64,000 bases of DNA, from contig NZ_JOMG01000002.1 in the NCBI RefSeq assembly GCF_000711225.1, positions 2,120,501 to 2,184,500 of the forward strand, written 5' to 3'. Of the stretch, positions 8,371-16,940 are shown piece after piece. The position numbers were made by a program, and so were the translations under genes. The notes below the pieces were generated by a model. That model was not told where the DNA came from and searched no databases. It was given only the letters and a program-made list of their open reading frames with translations. Source of the DNA: Pelobacter seleniigenes DSM 18267. Its GTDB lineage: Bacteria > Desulfobacterota > Desulfuromonadia > Desulfuromonadales > Geopsychrobacteraceae. Positions within the stretch are counted from its first letter, which is position 1, and each line of letters begins with the position of its first letter.

Positions 8371-8400
8371 TTGCCGCCATGGGACGACCTGTGGCGGCAA
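8371..8400 (+). other. Intercistronic hairpin between TRAP genes
   Basis: TTGCCGCC (8371-8378) pairs with GGCGGCAA (8393-8400) in the gap between the binding protein and the small permease gene, with no T-run. Such hairpins often protect the abundant binding-protein mRNA from 3' decay; that role is inferred. Confidence 0.65.
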
Positions 8401-8419
8401 CTTTATACAGGAGGTTCCT

Positions 8420-8920
8420 GTGAAGGCTTTGCTGAAATTTTCCGAATTTTGTGACGGCCTCAATCGTCAGATTGCCAGGCTTTCAGCGTTTATTCTTTTT
8501 GCCATGCTCATCTTCAGCTCCTTTGCGGTTTTTTTTCGTTATATCATGGGAGACGCTCTCAATTGGGCAGAAGATGTTTTGTTGCCCGCCTTTGTCTGGG
8601 TTTCCCTGCTTGGGACGAGTGTCGCATTCCGCTATAAATCGCATATCTGTGTTGATTCGATTCAAAACCTGATGCCTGCTTTGCTACAGCGGCAACTGAA
8701 TCGATTGATTCAACTCAGCATTCTCTCTTTCTGCATTTATTTGAGCTTTCAGGGAGTCAAAGTCGTGCTTGCAACAAGGGGAATGCCGTGGGGCATACTG
8801 CAGCTGCCACCAACGTATTTTTACGTTTCTTTCCCCATTTCATTTTTCGTGATCTTTCTTTATGCCCTGGATGATTTTTTGCGGAGTCTGGTTCCGCCAA
8901 GCTTTGTTCCTGAGGACTGA
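8420..8920 (+). CDS. TRAP transporter small permease subunit (DctQ family)
   Basis: A 166-residue inner-membrane protein with four hydrophobic spans, the DctQ layout. Family features seen are the FRYIMGDALNWAEDVLLP stretch in the second span, with its conserved tryptophan-glutamate, and a KSHICVDSI segment. GTG 8420 has AGGAGG just upstream. It associates with the large subunit to form the membrane part of the transporter, and sits between the binding-protein and large-subunit genes with a 20-base gap to the latter. Confidence 0.92.
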   Translation: MKALLKFSEFCDGLNRQIARLSAFILFAMLIFSSFAVFFRYIMGDALNWAEDVLLPAFVWVSLLGTSVAFRYKSHICVDSIQNLMPALLQRQLNRLIQLSILSFCIYLSFQGVKVVLATRGMPWGILQLPPTYFYVSFPISFFVIFLYALDDFLRSLVPPSFVPED

Positions 8921-8940
8921 CACTTTTCTGGGAGAGTGCG

Positions 8941-10212
8941 ATGTTTGGTCTGGTTTTTGGTATTTTTTTTGGTTGTTTGGCGATCGGTGTACCGATTGCT
9001 TTTGCGCTCTATTTTTCTTCCTTCAGTATGCTGCTCTGGATGGGAATTCCGGATATGATCATGGTCCAACGGGTGATCGGTGCTATCGAAAAATACCCGC
9101 TGCTGTGTATCCCGTTTTTCATCCTGGCAGGTTCCCTGATGAGTGCCGGAGGGATCACGCAAAGGTTGATCCATTTTGCCAACCTGCTGGTTGGCCGCTT
9201 TAGGGGTGCCCTTGGTTTGGTTAATGTCGTGACCTGCATGTTTTTTAGCGGGATTTCCGGGTCGGCCGTGGCTGATGCCACTTCTGTTGGGTCGGTGGTA
9301 ATTCCGGCCATGAAAAAAGAAGGCTACCGCCCTGAATTTTGCTCGGCTATTACTGCAAGCGCCGCGATTTGCGGCCCGATCATTCCCCCCAGTATTCCGA
9401 TGGTGGTCTTTGGAATCGCAACGGCCGTTCCTATCGGTAAACTGTTTCTGGCAGGAGCTTTTCCCGGGATCTTGTACGGCTTATTCCTCCTGTTCGGGGC
9501 CTATGTTTATGCTTGGCGGCATAAACTTCCGAGGCACGAAGCCGCCAGTGTAAAAGAGATGGTAGGGGGAATTCGGGTTGGGGGTACGGCACTCGCCATG
9601 CCGATCATCATTGTGGCTGGCGTCGCGACCGGGATGGTAACCGATGCTGAGCTTGGGGTCATTGCCGCGCTCTATGCCTTGTTTGTCGGGCTCTTTATCC
9701 ATCGGGAATTGACTATCGGCAAGATTGTTGAGTGCTTGCAGGAAACAGTGGTTACCTCTGCCGTGGTTCTTTTTATCATGGGGGCGGCCAACCTCTTTAG
9801 CTGGTTGCTCGCAGTGTCCGGGGCACCGCAGATGCTGGTTCAGGCAATTTTTGACATCACGGAAAATAAATGGCTTATTTTATTGATGCTGAATCTCCTG
9901 CTGTTGGTGATCGGTTGCTTTATTGATGGGATCCCCGCTATTCTCCTGCTGGCTCCCATCCTGCTGCCGCTGGCAATCAAGTTGGGGATCGATCCGGTTC
10001 ATTTCGGAGTCATTTTTGTATTTAATTTGATGGTAGGGAATTTAACCCCCCCTGTCGGCTTAACCCTGCTGGTGACTCTAAGATTTTCGGGGGCATCGTT
10101 GATGGGCGCTTCAAAAGCAGTGCTGCCATATTTCTTGCTCGCTTTGCTGGCTCTTGCTTTGATAACGGTATTTCCATGGTTTTCTGTTTTCCTGCCTAAT
10201 CTGCTCTACTAG
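8941..10212 (+). CDS. TRAP transporter large permease subunit (DctM family)
   Basis: A 423-residue inner-membrane protein with about twelve hydrophobic spans. The family signatures are FFILAGSLMSAGGI, FFSGISGSAVADATSVGSV and GPIIPPSIPMV, with a second half containing FIDGIPAILLLAPI and NLTPPVGL. This is the sodium-driven translocation subunit of TRAP transporters. The start follows a GGGAGAG ribosome site. It completes an operon with the two preceding genes, and an iron alcohol dehydrogenase follows on the same strand. Confidence 0.95.
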   Translation: MFGLVFGIFFGCLAIGVPIAFALYFSSFSMLLWMGIPDMIMVQRVIGAIEKYPLLCIPFFILAGSLMSAGGITQRLIHFANLLVGRFRGALGLVNVVTCMFFSGISGSAVADATSVGSVVIPAMKKEGYRPEFCSAITASAAICGPIIPPSIPMVVFGIATAVPIGKLFLAGAFPGILYGLFLLFGAYVYAWRHKLPRHEAASVKEMVGGIRVGGTALAMPIIIVAGVATGMVTDAELGVIAALYALFVGLFIHRELTIGKIVECLQETVVTSAVVLFIMGAANLFSWLLAVSGAPQMLVQAIFDITENKWLILLMLNLLLLVIGCFIDGIPAILLLAPILLPLAIKLGIDPVHFGVIFVFNLMVGNLTPPVGLTLLVTLRFSGASLMGASKAVLPYFLLALLALALITVFPWFSVFLPNLLY

Positions 10213-10470
10213 GATTGTGAGCATTGGATGTTTTCCGAGAAGGCTTCCGAATCTTCCAGATCTGCTCTCATGGGTCAATCTGAGCTGAATTATTTCTTTT
10301 TTGTGCCACTTGTCAGGACTGCCTGCCGCTGATATTCATGGGAGGAACACTAGCCTGAGAGGGTGGGTTGAGTTATTATGCCAGGGACAAAACCCAGTCT
10401 GCTCCCAGGAGTTCTTAATCAGGTTGATCTGCAAGACAATGATCCTATGAAAGGAAAACGAGGATTTTCA

Positions 10471-11781
10471 ATGGTGGCGGAAGAAAATTATTTTTCAGGC
10501 TCCGAGCATGGCGAATATGCCTTGGTTCTGGACGGAAACAAAGAGATTTTTGGTGCCGGAAGCCTGGCAGAAGTTGGCGCACATGGCAGAGTTTTGGGGA
10601 TGACCCGGGTGGCGTTGTTTACCGACGCCCGCCTGGCTAAACTCCCCGCGGTCGAGACAGCAGTCAAATCGTTACGCGATAAGGGAATCAAGGTGACGGT
10701 ATTCGATGGTGTCGAGATTGAACCGTCTGACCGGTCGCTTAAAGCAGCCTTGCGGTTTGCTGAAAGTGATACTTTTGATGGGTTTGTCAGTGTCGGAGGT
10801 GGCTCGGTGATGGACACCTGTAAAGCGGTCAGCCTTTATGCCAGTTATCCTCCCGCGGATTTCCTCGACTATGTCAATAAGCCGCTGGGCAAGGCACTGC
10901 CTGCGCCAGGGCCGCTCAAACCGCATATCGCCTGTCCGACAACCTTTGGAACCTCGAGTGAATGTACCAACGTTGCGATCTTCAATTTTCTGGAACTGGG
11001 GACCAAGGCCGGGATCTCCAATCGAGCCATCAAACCGACCCTGGGGATTATTGATCCAAATGCTTTGAAAACCCTTCCCTCTCAGGTTGTTGCCTCCAAT
11101 GGTATGGATGTTTTCAGCCATGCCGTCGAATCCTATACCGCTCGCCCTTTTACCAGCCGGCCGGTTGCGGAGGACCCGACTGCCAGGCCTGTGATTCAGG
11201 GTTCCAACCCTTTCAGCGATATGAATTGTCTCGAGGCGATCCGTTTGATTGGCCAGAATCTTGTCAGGGCGGTTCAGGATCCGGACGATATTGCTGCCCG
11301 TGAAAAGCTTTCTTTTTCAGGTTTGCTGGGCGGAATAGGTTTCAGAACCGCCGGTTGTAATTTGCCCCACGGCATGTCTTATGCCGTCGCCGGCCTGGTG
11401 CGTGATTATCATGCCAAGGGTTGGCCTGATGACCATCCTTTGGTGCCCCATGGTTTCGCCGTTATCGTCAACTCTCCCTCGGTGTTTCGCTATATGGGCT
11501 CGACCTGCCCCGAGCGTTATACAGAGGCCGCCCGGGCGCTTGGCATGTCTCGTCTGGCCGCAGATCAGGATGCCGGAGATTATCTTGCCGGTGGCGTCAT
11601 TGAATTGATGAAGGAGGTTGGCGCTCCCAACGGGCTCACGGCACTGGGGTATACGGCGGCCGATCTGGATGCCCTGACCGAGAAGGGGTGGCCTCAGCGA
11701 CGGGTTATTGACAATGCGGCCAAGGCTATCACTAAAGACGAGCTGAGGAGGATGTTTGAGGGGGCGCTTTCCTACTGGTAA
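10471..11781 (+). CDS. Iron-containing alcohol dehydrogenase, HOT/ADHFE1-like
   Basis: A 436-residue group III (iron) dehydrogenase. It carries the nucleotide motif VGGGSVMDTCKAV and metal ligands Asp and His in NGMDVFSHAVESYT, His in CNLPHGMSYAV and His in PLVPHGFAV. The long insert ending in RPVIQGSNPFSDMN and the GIGFRTAGCNLPHG stretch closely follow mitochondrial hydroxyacid-oxoacid transhydrogenase (ADHFE1), which oxidises 4-hydroxybutyrate. ATG 10471 has GAGG at good spacing; ATGs at 10378 and 10447 are weaker. With the TRAP set and the acylating dehydrogenase it probably oxidises an imported hydroxy compound. Substrate unproven. Confidence 0.88.
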   Translation: MVAEENYFSGSEHGEYALVLDGNKEIFGAGSLAEVGAHGRVLGMTRVALFTDARLAKLPAVETAVKSLRDKGIKVTVFDGVEIEPSDRSLKAALRFAESDTFDGFVSVGGGSVMDTCKAVSLYASYPPADFLDYVNKPLGKALPAPGPLKPHIACPTTFGTSSECTNVAIFNFLELGTKAGISNRAIKPTLGIIDPNALKTLPSQVVASNGMDVFSHAVESYTARPFTSRPVAEDPTARPVIQGSNPFSDMNCLEAIRLIGQNLVRAVQDPDDIAAREKLSFSGLLGGIGFRTAGCNLPHGMSYAVAGLVRDYHAKGWPDDHPLVPHGFAVIVNSPSVFRYMGSTCPERYTEAARALGMSRLAADQDAGDYLAGGVIELMKEVGAPNGLTALGYTAADLDALTEKGWPQRRVIDNAAKAITKDELRRMFEGALSYW

Positions 11782-12025
11782 TGGCTGCGTTGCGCCGAGG
11801 GCAACGGCTCATTTTTGCATGAGTGGACGGTACCCCAAGGGGGTGTAGTTACCGACTCTACAGATAATGTCAATTCTTCCATGACTCTGCTTCTCGTTCA
11901 GACTCAGGAGATTCCAGGCTGAGCTATAGCTGCTGTTCCAAACTGGCTGGCCTAAACCGTCAGCCTGGTTATTTTTCAGCCAACAGGCCCAAGCTCCGGC
12001 TTCGTGGGGATTTCCAGAGCAATCT
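11782..12025. other. Intergenic region between dehydrogenase and LysR genes
   Basis: No gene seen. Apart from the LysR promoter at its right end (12026-12053), I find no clear terminator with a T-run and no repeat. Confidence 0.5.
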
Positions 12026-12053
12026 TTGACATTGTCCTGCATTGCAGTAGAAT
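12026..12053 (+). promoter_or_regulatory. Sigma-70 promoter of the LysR gene
   Basis: TTGACA (12026-12031) and TAGAAT (12048-12053) are 16 bases apart. The spacer contains the dyad CTGCA-T-TGCAG, a possible autoregulatory site. The LysR start lies about 30 bases beyond the predicted transcription start. Confidence 0.6.
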
Positions 12054-12088
12054 AGGGCTTTTCTTGCAGTTTATCTGGAGTTTTGCCC

Positions 12089-12961
12089 ATGTCATTACGC
12101 GCTCTTCGCACTCTGATCGCTATTTCCCGCAAGGGCAGCTTCGTCGCTGCTGCTGACCAGCTCGGCCTGACCCAGGCGGCCGTTAGCCTGCAAGTTAAAA
12201 ATCTGGAAGAAGACCTGGAGATCGAGCTGTTTAATCGAGACGGCCGCAAACCCAAGCTGAATGCGAGTGGCAGGTTGGTTGTCGAACGGGCCGAACAGAT
12301 TATCGGTCTCTATGATGGTCTGAAGCAAGAACTGAACCCGGCCGGGGCGATCGAAGGGGAACTGTTTCTCGGGGCAATCCCGACTGTGGTCACCGGACCT
12401 TTACCGGCGGTGCTGGCCGAACTGCAAAATAACTATCCACAATTGAAAATCAGGGTCTTCTGCAGTCTTTCCGCCGAGCTGGCGAGAAGGGTTGAAGAAG
12501 ATGAGCTTGACGGGGCTCTTATTACCGAGCCGGTCAGGTCGATTCCTCCCTCCTGTCAGTGGTCTGAATATGACACCGAGCTTTTTTACATTGTTGCACC
12601 CAAGGGAACGCCGGCCTCTGACGAAGAATCACTGTTCCGGCAGTTCCCATTTATTCGTTTCGACCGCACGGCCTGGGCAGGAACCATTGTTGATGAATAT
12701 CTGCTAAAACGTGGGATTGATGCCCAGGAAGTTATGGAGTTCGATTCTTGTGAAGCCGCGCTGAGCATGGTCGCTCAAGGATTGGGTATTACGGTTGTCT
12801 CTTTCAGCCAGCAACGGCTCCGGGATGCTGCGGATCTTTACTCTTTTATCTCCTTTGGAAAACCTCAGTTATCACGGCGTATCGGTCTTTATCAAAAGCG
12901 GCAACACCCGCGGCAGAAAATTTTGAACCTGGTTTTTGATGCCATGTTGAGACAGAAATAA
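12089..12961 (+). CDS. LysR-family transcriptional regulator
   Basis: A 290-residue regulator. The amino-terminal winged helix-turn-helix reads FVAAADQLGLTQAAVSLQVKN-like (residues 18-40), followed by the linker helix and a periplasmic-binding-like effector domain (LFLGAIPTVVTGPLP onward). ATG 12089 has GGAG eight bases upstream. Placed between the alcohol and aldehyde dehydrogenase genes, it most likely controls one or both in response to the pathway substrate. That target assignment comes from context only. Confidence 0.92.
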   Translation: MSLRALRTLIAISRKGSFVAAADQLGLTQAAVSLQVKNLEEDLEIELFNRDGRKPKLNASGRLVVERAEQIIGLYDGLKQELNPAGAIEGELFLGAIPTVVTGPLPAVLAELQNNYPQLKIRVFCSLSAELARRVEEDELDGALITEPVRSIPPSCQWSEYDTELFYIVAPKGTPASDEESLFRQFPFIRFDRTAWAGTIVDEYLLKRGIDAQEVMEFDSCEAALSMVAQGLGITVVSFSQQRLRDAADLYSFISFGKPQLSRRIGLYQKRQHPRQKILNLVFDAMLRQK

Positions 12962-13130
12962 ACTCAATAAAAATTTAAGAAAAACTCAAGAATTATAAAT
13001 TTTACTTTATTGAAATCTTGTACTAACGTCTTCTTAACGCAAACATCCACTGTTTGATTGTGACCACAAGGCTGCTTGCAAAAAGTTCTGTTTAGCAAAT
13101 CCATTGCGACTTTTATAAGGAGACCAACCC

Positions 13131-14564
13131 ATGGCCAAAGCACCTAAAGTCCTCAGCGCAGAAGAAAAGCAAAAAGTTGATGAGCTGTTCGTCCGGGCCC
13201 GTGCAGCGCAGGCCCAGATTGAAAACCTCGATCAGGAAACCGTTGACCGTGCCGTTCAGGCTGTTGCCTGGGCTGCTGCCAACGAAAAGACCTTTACCCG
13301 TCTGGCCCAAATGGGGGTCGATGAAAGCGGTCTCGGTGACCGTGCCGGGCGCCCCTACAAACGGGCCAAAATCATCGGCATCCTGCGCGACTGCCTGCGG
13401 GAGAAGAGTGTCGGCATTATCGAAGAAATTCCGGAAAAAGGGATCGTTAAGTACGGCAAGCCGGTTGGTGTGGTCGCTTGCCTGATTCCGACGACCAACC
13501 CGGCCCTGACTCCGCCGACCAACGGGCTCTATTCACTGAAAGCCCGCAATGCCACGATCTTTGCGCCGCACCCGCGCAGCAAGCAAACCACCTTCGAGAC
13601 CATCGCCGTGATGCGCGCCGCCCTGAAAAAGGTTGGCCTGCCGGAAGACCTGTTCCTGTGTATCGACCAGCCGAGCATTCCGTCTTCCCAGTACCTGATG
13701 AGCCAGGCCGACCTGTCCATCGCCACTGGCGGTCCGGCCATGGTCAAGGCCGCTTACAGCTCCGGCAAGCCCGCCTACGGGGTTGGCGCCGGTAACGCCA
13801 CCATGTGTTTCGATGAAACCACCGCCCAGGACGTCAAGACCGCGGCTATGAACGTGCGGTTGAGTAAAACCGCCGACTACGGCTCGGGCTGCTCTGCCGA
13901 CGGCAACCTGATGATTCACGACAGTGTCTACGCCGCTATGCTGGAAGCTCTGCAGGCAGAAGGTGGTTATCTGTGCAACGCTGATGAGAAAGCCAAACTG
14001 ACCAAAGTGTTGTGGGATGATGAACTGCACCGGACCATCGACACCATTGCCTGCTCCGCCCAGTCGATTGCCGAGAAAGCCGGCTTCAGGATTCCGGAAG
14101 ACCGTTGCATGCTGCTTTGCGAAGAGGACAACATCGGTCCTGAATATCCCTGGTGCAAAGAGAAGATGGCGCCGATCATCGGTGTTTTCAAATATAGCGG
14201 AACCTATGACAAGGCGATTGAGCGTCTCCAGGAAATCTACAAGGTCGGTGGGCGCGGCCACTCTTGTGGAATCTACAGCTTTAACGACGAGCACATTCAC
14301 ATGCATGCCCTGGCTATGCCGGTCAGCCGGATCATGGTGCGCCAGCCGCAATCCAAGGCCAACTCCGGGTCCTTGACCAACGGTATGCCGATGACCTCTT
14401 CCATGGGGTGCGGTGTCTGGGGCGGCAACATCACCAACGAGAACGTGCACTTGAAACACTATATGAACGTGACCTGGGTCAGCCGGCCGATTCCCGAGGA
14501 TCGTCCTTCGGATCAGGAATTGTTCGGCGAATTTTATAACGACGAGACCCTCGTTTTCCCATAA
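13131..14564 (+). CDS. CoA-acylating aldehyde dehydrogenase (SucD/SauS-like)
   Basis: A 477-residue aldehyde dehydrogenase of the acylating EutE/SucD/AdhE-amino-domain type, converting an aldehyde plus CoA and NAD to an acyl-CoA. Seen are PVGVVACLIPTTNPALTP, the nucleotide-region IATGGPAMVKAAYSSGKPA, and the active-site Cys254 in DYGSGCSADGN, where most relatives have DNGxxCxSE. The length fits a stand-alone enzyme. A strong AAGGAG precedes the start. Possible substrates are succinic semialdehyde (SucD), sulfoacetaldehyde (SauS) or acetaldehyde; the unusual active-site context argues against plain EutE. It is separately transcribed from LysR by its 169-bp leader. Confidence 0.88.
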   Translation: MAKAPKVLSAEEKQKVDELFVRARAAQAQIENLDQETVDRAVQAVAWAAANEKTFTRLAQMGVDESGLGDRAGRPYKRAKIIGILRDCLREKSVGIIEEIPEKGIVKYGKPVGVVACLIPTTNPALTPPTNGLYSLKARNATIFAPHPRSKQTTFETIAVMRAALKKVGLPEDLFLCIDQPSIPSSQYLMSQADLSIATGGPAMVKAAYSSGKPAYGVGAGNATMCFDETTAQDVKTAAMNVRLSKTADYGSGCSADGNLMIHDSVYAAMLEALQAEGGYLCNADEKAKLTKVLWDDELHRTIDTIACSAQSIAEKAGFRIPEDRCMLLCEEDNIGPEYPWCKEKMAPIIGVFKYSGTYDKAIERLQEIYKVGGRGHSCGIYSFNDEHIHMHALAMPVSRIMVRQPQSKANSGSLTNGMPMTSSMGCGVWGGNITNENVHLKHYMNVTWVSRPIPEDRPSDQELFGEFYNDETLVFP

Positions 14565-14571
14565 CAATATG

Positions 14572-14600
14572 CGTGCCCGGGCGCTGGCCACCCGGGCACG
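14572..14600 (+). other. GC-rich hairpin just after the aldehyde dehydrogenase
   Basis: CGTGCCCGGG pairs perfectly with CCCGGGCACG around a nine-base loop, starting eight bases after the stop codon. There is no T-run, so it is more likely an mRNA 3' stabiliser than a terminator. Confidence 0.55.
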
Positions 14601-14754
14601 ACCAGCAAATACTCCTGCGGCTCAATACACCTCCATTTTCTAGCCGCAGTTATTTATATACAGCGATCGTGAAAGAGAGATTTTTTCACGAACCCTTGCT
14701 GCTGCAGCATGGGAGAGCCTATTGGGGCTTGTGGACCAAGAAAGAGACACGGTG

Positions 14755-14796
14755 AACAAAAACGCCTTTGATCAATGGATCAAAGGCGTTTTTGTT
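14755..14796. terminator. Bidirectional terminator between aldehyde dehydrogenase and asd
   Basis: A perfect 19-bp stem (14755-14773 with 14778-14796) around the loop AATG. The stem itself holds A-runs on one side and T-runs on the other, so it can stop the dehydrogenase transcript on + and the asd transcript on -. Confidence 0.92.
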
Positions 14797-14822
14797 TGTT
14801 AATTCTTTGTTCTTTCCCAGGA

Positions 14823-15929
14823 TCAGTTTTCCTTAAGGATATTGAGCATCCGGCGCAACGGTTCGGCGGCTCCCCAGAGCAGTTGATCGCCGCAGGTGAA
14901 GACCGACAGGTACTCCGGACCCATCTTCATTTTGCGAACCCGACCGACCGGAACGGAAAGGGTCCCGGACACTGCTGCCGGGGTCAGCCCTTCCAGCGAC
15001 GCGGCTTTGGTATTGGGGATCAGTTTAACCCATGGGTTCGCTTCCGCGATGATCGTTTCGATATCCGCGATGGGGACATCTTTGGTCAGTTTGATGGTCA
15101 ACGCCTGGCTATGGCAGCGCATGGCGCCGACCCGGACGCAGATGCCGTCAATCGGGATCTGCTGTGCAGTGGCCAGAATCTTGTTGGTTTCGGCAATTCC
15201 TTTCCACTCTTCCCGACTCTGACCATCTTCGACTTCCTTGTCGATCCAGGGCAGCACGCTGCCGGCCAGCGGATAGCCGAATTCGGAGGTCGGGAATCCT
15301 TCGCTGCGCAGGGTTTCGGTGACCTTGCGGTCGATATCGAGAATTGTCGAACCCGGAGTTTTCAGTTCTTCATTGACGCAATCGCTGAGCACGCCCATCT
15401 GTGCCAGCAGTTCACGCATGTTGGGTGCCCCGGCTCCGGAGGCAGCCTGATAGGTCATGGAACTGACCCATTCAACCAACCCGGCCTTGAACAGCCCGCC
15501 AATGCCCATCAGCATCAGACTGACGGTACAGTTGCCGCCGATGAAATCTTTTCCCCCTGCGGCCAGGGCTTTGTCGATCACATCGCGGTTAATGGGGTCC
15601 AGGATGATAACGGCATTGTCGTCCATCCGTAATGACGAGGCCGCGTCGATCCAGTAACCGTCCCAGCCTTGCTGACGTAGTTTGGGGTGAACTTCTTTTG
15701 TGTAATCACCGCCCTGGCAGGTGATGATGACATCCTGCTCAGCGAGCTTTTCAATATTGCCGGCATCTTCAAGGACACTCGGTCCCTGACCGAAATCGGG
15801 AGCTTCCTGACCGGCTTGTGAAGTCGAGAAAAAGACCGGCCGGACCCCGGCGAGATCATTCTCTTCGACCATACGTTGCATCAGCACGGAACCGACCATG
15901 CCACGCCAACCGACTAATCCGACTTTCAT
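14823..15929 (-). CDS. asd: Aspartate-semialdehyde dehydrogenase
   Basis: A 368-residue enzyme, the length of E. coli Asd, making aspartate semialdehyde for lysine, threonine and methionine. Seen are the amino-terminal Rossmann opening [19 protein letters not shown], the catalytic cysteine in GGNCTVSL, and the late H-containing [16 protein letters not shown] 15929 has GGAGAAC upstream; the frame extends further but has no ribosome site. It stands alone, divergent from queF, and feeds the dapA-dapB-dapL genes around 44-47 kb. Confidence 0.97.
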   Translation of the reverse strand: MKVGLVGWRGMVGSVLMQRMVEENDLAGVRPVFFSTSQAGQEAPDFGQGPSVLEDAGNIEKLAEQDVIITCQGGDYTKEVHPKLRQQGWDGYWIDAASSLRMDDNAVIILDPINRDVIDKALAAGGKDFIGGNCTVSLMLMGIGGLFKAGLVEWVSSMTYQAASGAGAPNMRELLAQMGVLSDCVNEELKTPGSTILDIDRKVTETLRSEGFPTSEFGYPLAGSVLPWIDKEVEDGQSREEWKGIAETNKILATAQQIPIDGICVRVGAMRCHSQALTIKLTKDVPIADIETIIAEANPWVKLIPNTKAASLEGLTPAAVSGTLSVPVGRVRKMKMGPEYLSVFTCGDQLLWGAAEPLRRMLNILKEN

Positions 15930-15963
15930 AAATGTTCTCCATGTTGACGGGTAAAAAAAAACC

Positions 15964-16005
15964 ACTTATGCTGCCTGAAGCGGCCAGGGTTCCTGGCCGA
16001 TAAGT
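15964..16005. other. Nested hairpin between asd and queF
   Basis: CGGCCAGG (15981-15988) pairs with CCTGGCCG (15992-15999) inside an outer pairing ACTTAT/ATAAGT. It lies in the divergent promoter region. I see no preQ1 aptamer features (no C-rich loop with A-rich tail). Confidence 0.4.
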
Positions 16006-16064
16006 CGAAAATTCTACCAGTTATTTACCTGAATTGGTAATTATTTTTTTATGGCGAGGCGGTT

Positions 16065-16895
16065 ATGTCCCATTATGAGCACAACCTTCCCCTGGGGAAA
16101 AGTACCGTTTACAAAGCGGAATACGACCCGACTTTACTGTGCCCTTTTCCGCGCCAGGTCAAACGTGATGTGATCGGGATTACCGAAGAATTGCCGTTTG
16201 GTGGCTATGATATCTGGAATGCTTATGAATTGTCCTGGCTGAATCAGCGGGGGAAGCCGGTTGTGGCGATGGGCGAGTTTCATATCCCCTGTGAAACCGC
16301 GCAGTTGATCGAGTCCAAGTCCTTCAAGCTCTACCTTAACTCATTCAACCAGACCCGGTTTAGCGATAGTGATCAGGTCGTCGAACGGATCACTGCCGAC
16401 CTGTCTGCTGCCGCCGGCGGGAAGGTCCGGGTACGGCTGATCGAAAGCCACCAGTTTGTGACCGAGGGGATTCAGACGCTCCCCGGAGAGTGCATTGATG
16501 ACCTCGATATCGACGTCGATAGCTATTCCCTGAACCCGGCTTTGCTTGAATCTGCCAGCGACGCTTCTCAGCAGGTGAGCGAGGAGTTGCACAGTCACCT
16601 GCTGAAAAGCAATTGCCTGGTGACCAGCCAACCGGATTGGGGCAGTGTGCTGATCCGCTATCAGGGTGGCCGGATTGATCGGGAAGCCCTGTTGCGCTAT
16701 CTGATTTCTTTTCGTCAGCACAATGAGTTTCATGAACAGTGTGTCGAGCGGATTTTTGTCGATCTGATGCGCTATTGCCAGCCTGTCAAGCTGACCGTTT
16801 ATGCTCGCTATACCCGGCGTGGCGGTCTTGATATCAACCCGTTTCGTTCCAATTTTGAAACCCGTATCGCCAACCTCAGGTTGGTCCGGCAATAA
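16065..16895 (+). CDS. queF: NADPH-dependent 7-cyano-7-deazaguanine reductase
   Basis: A 276-residue QueF of the long two-domain (YqcD) type, reducing preQ0 to preQ1 in queuosine synthesis. The family motif [17 protein letters not shown] is present, along with a catalytic cysteine in [11 protein letters not shown], and the second half ends in the usual [24 protein letters not shown] ribosome site precedes ATG 16065. No other queuosine gene is adjacent. Confidence 0.96.
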   Translation: MSHYEHNLPLGKSTVYKAEYDPTLLCPFPRQVKRDVIGITEELPFGGYDIWNAYELSWLNQRGKPVVAMGEFHIPCETAQLIESKSFKLYLNSFNQTRFSDSDQVVERITADLSAAAGGKVRVRLIESHQFVTEGIQTLPGECIDDLDIDVDSYSLNPALLESASDASQQVSEELHSHLLKSNCLVTSQPDWGSVLIRYQGGRIDREALLRYLISFRQHNEFHEQCVERIFVDLMRYCQPVKLTVYARYTRRGGLDINPFRSNFETRIANLRLVRQ

Positions 16896-16940
16896 CCGAA
16901 CCGAGCGCACGGTGTTCTTCCGGCCTAGCCCGGGGCCGGG

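Noticed and set aside
15930-16064. preQ1 riboswitch before queF
   Set aside because: There is a nested hairpin, but no C-rich loop or A-rich pseudoknot tail of the preQ1 classes.
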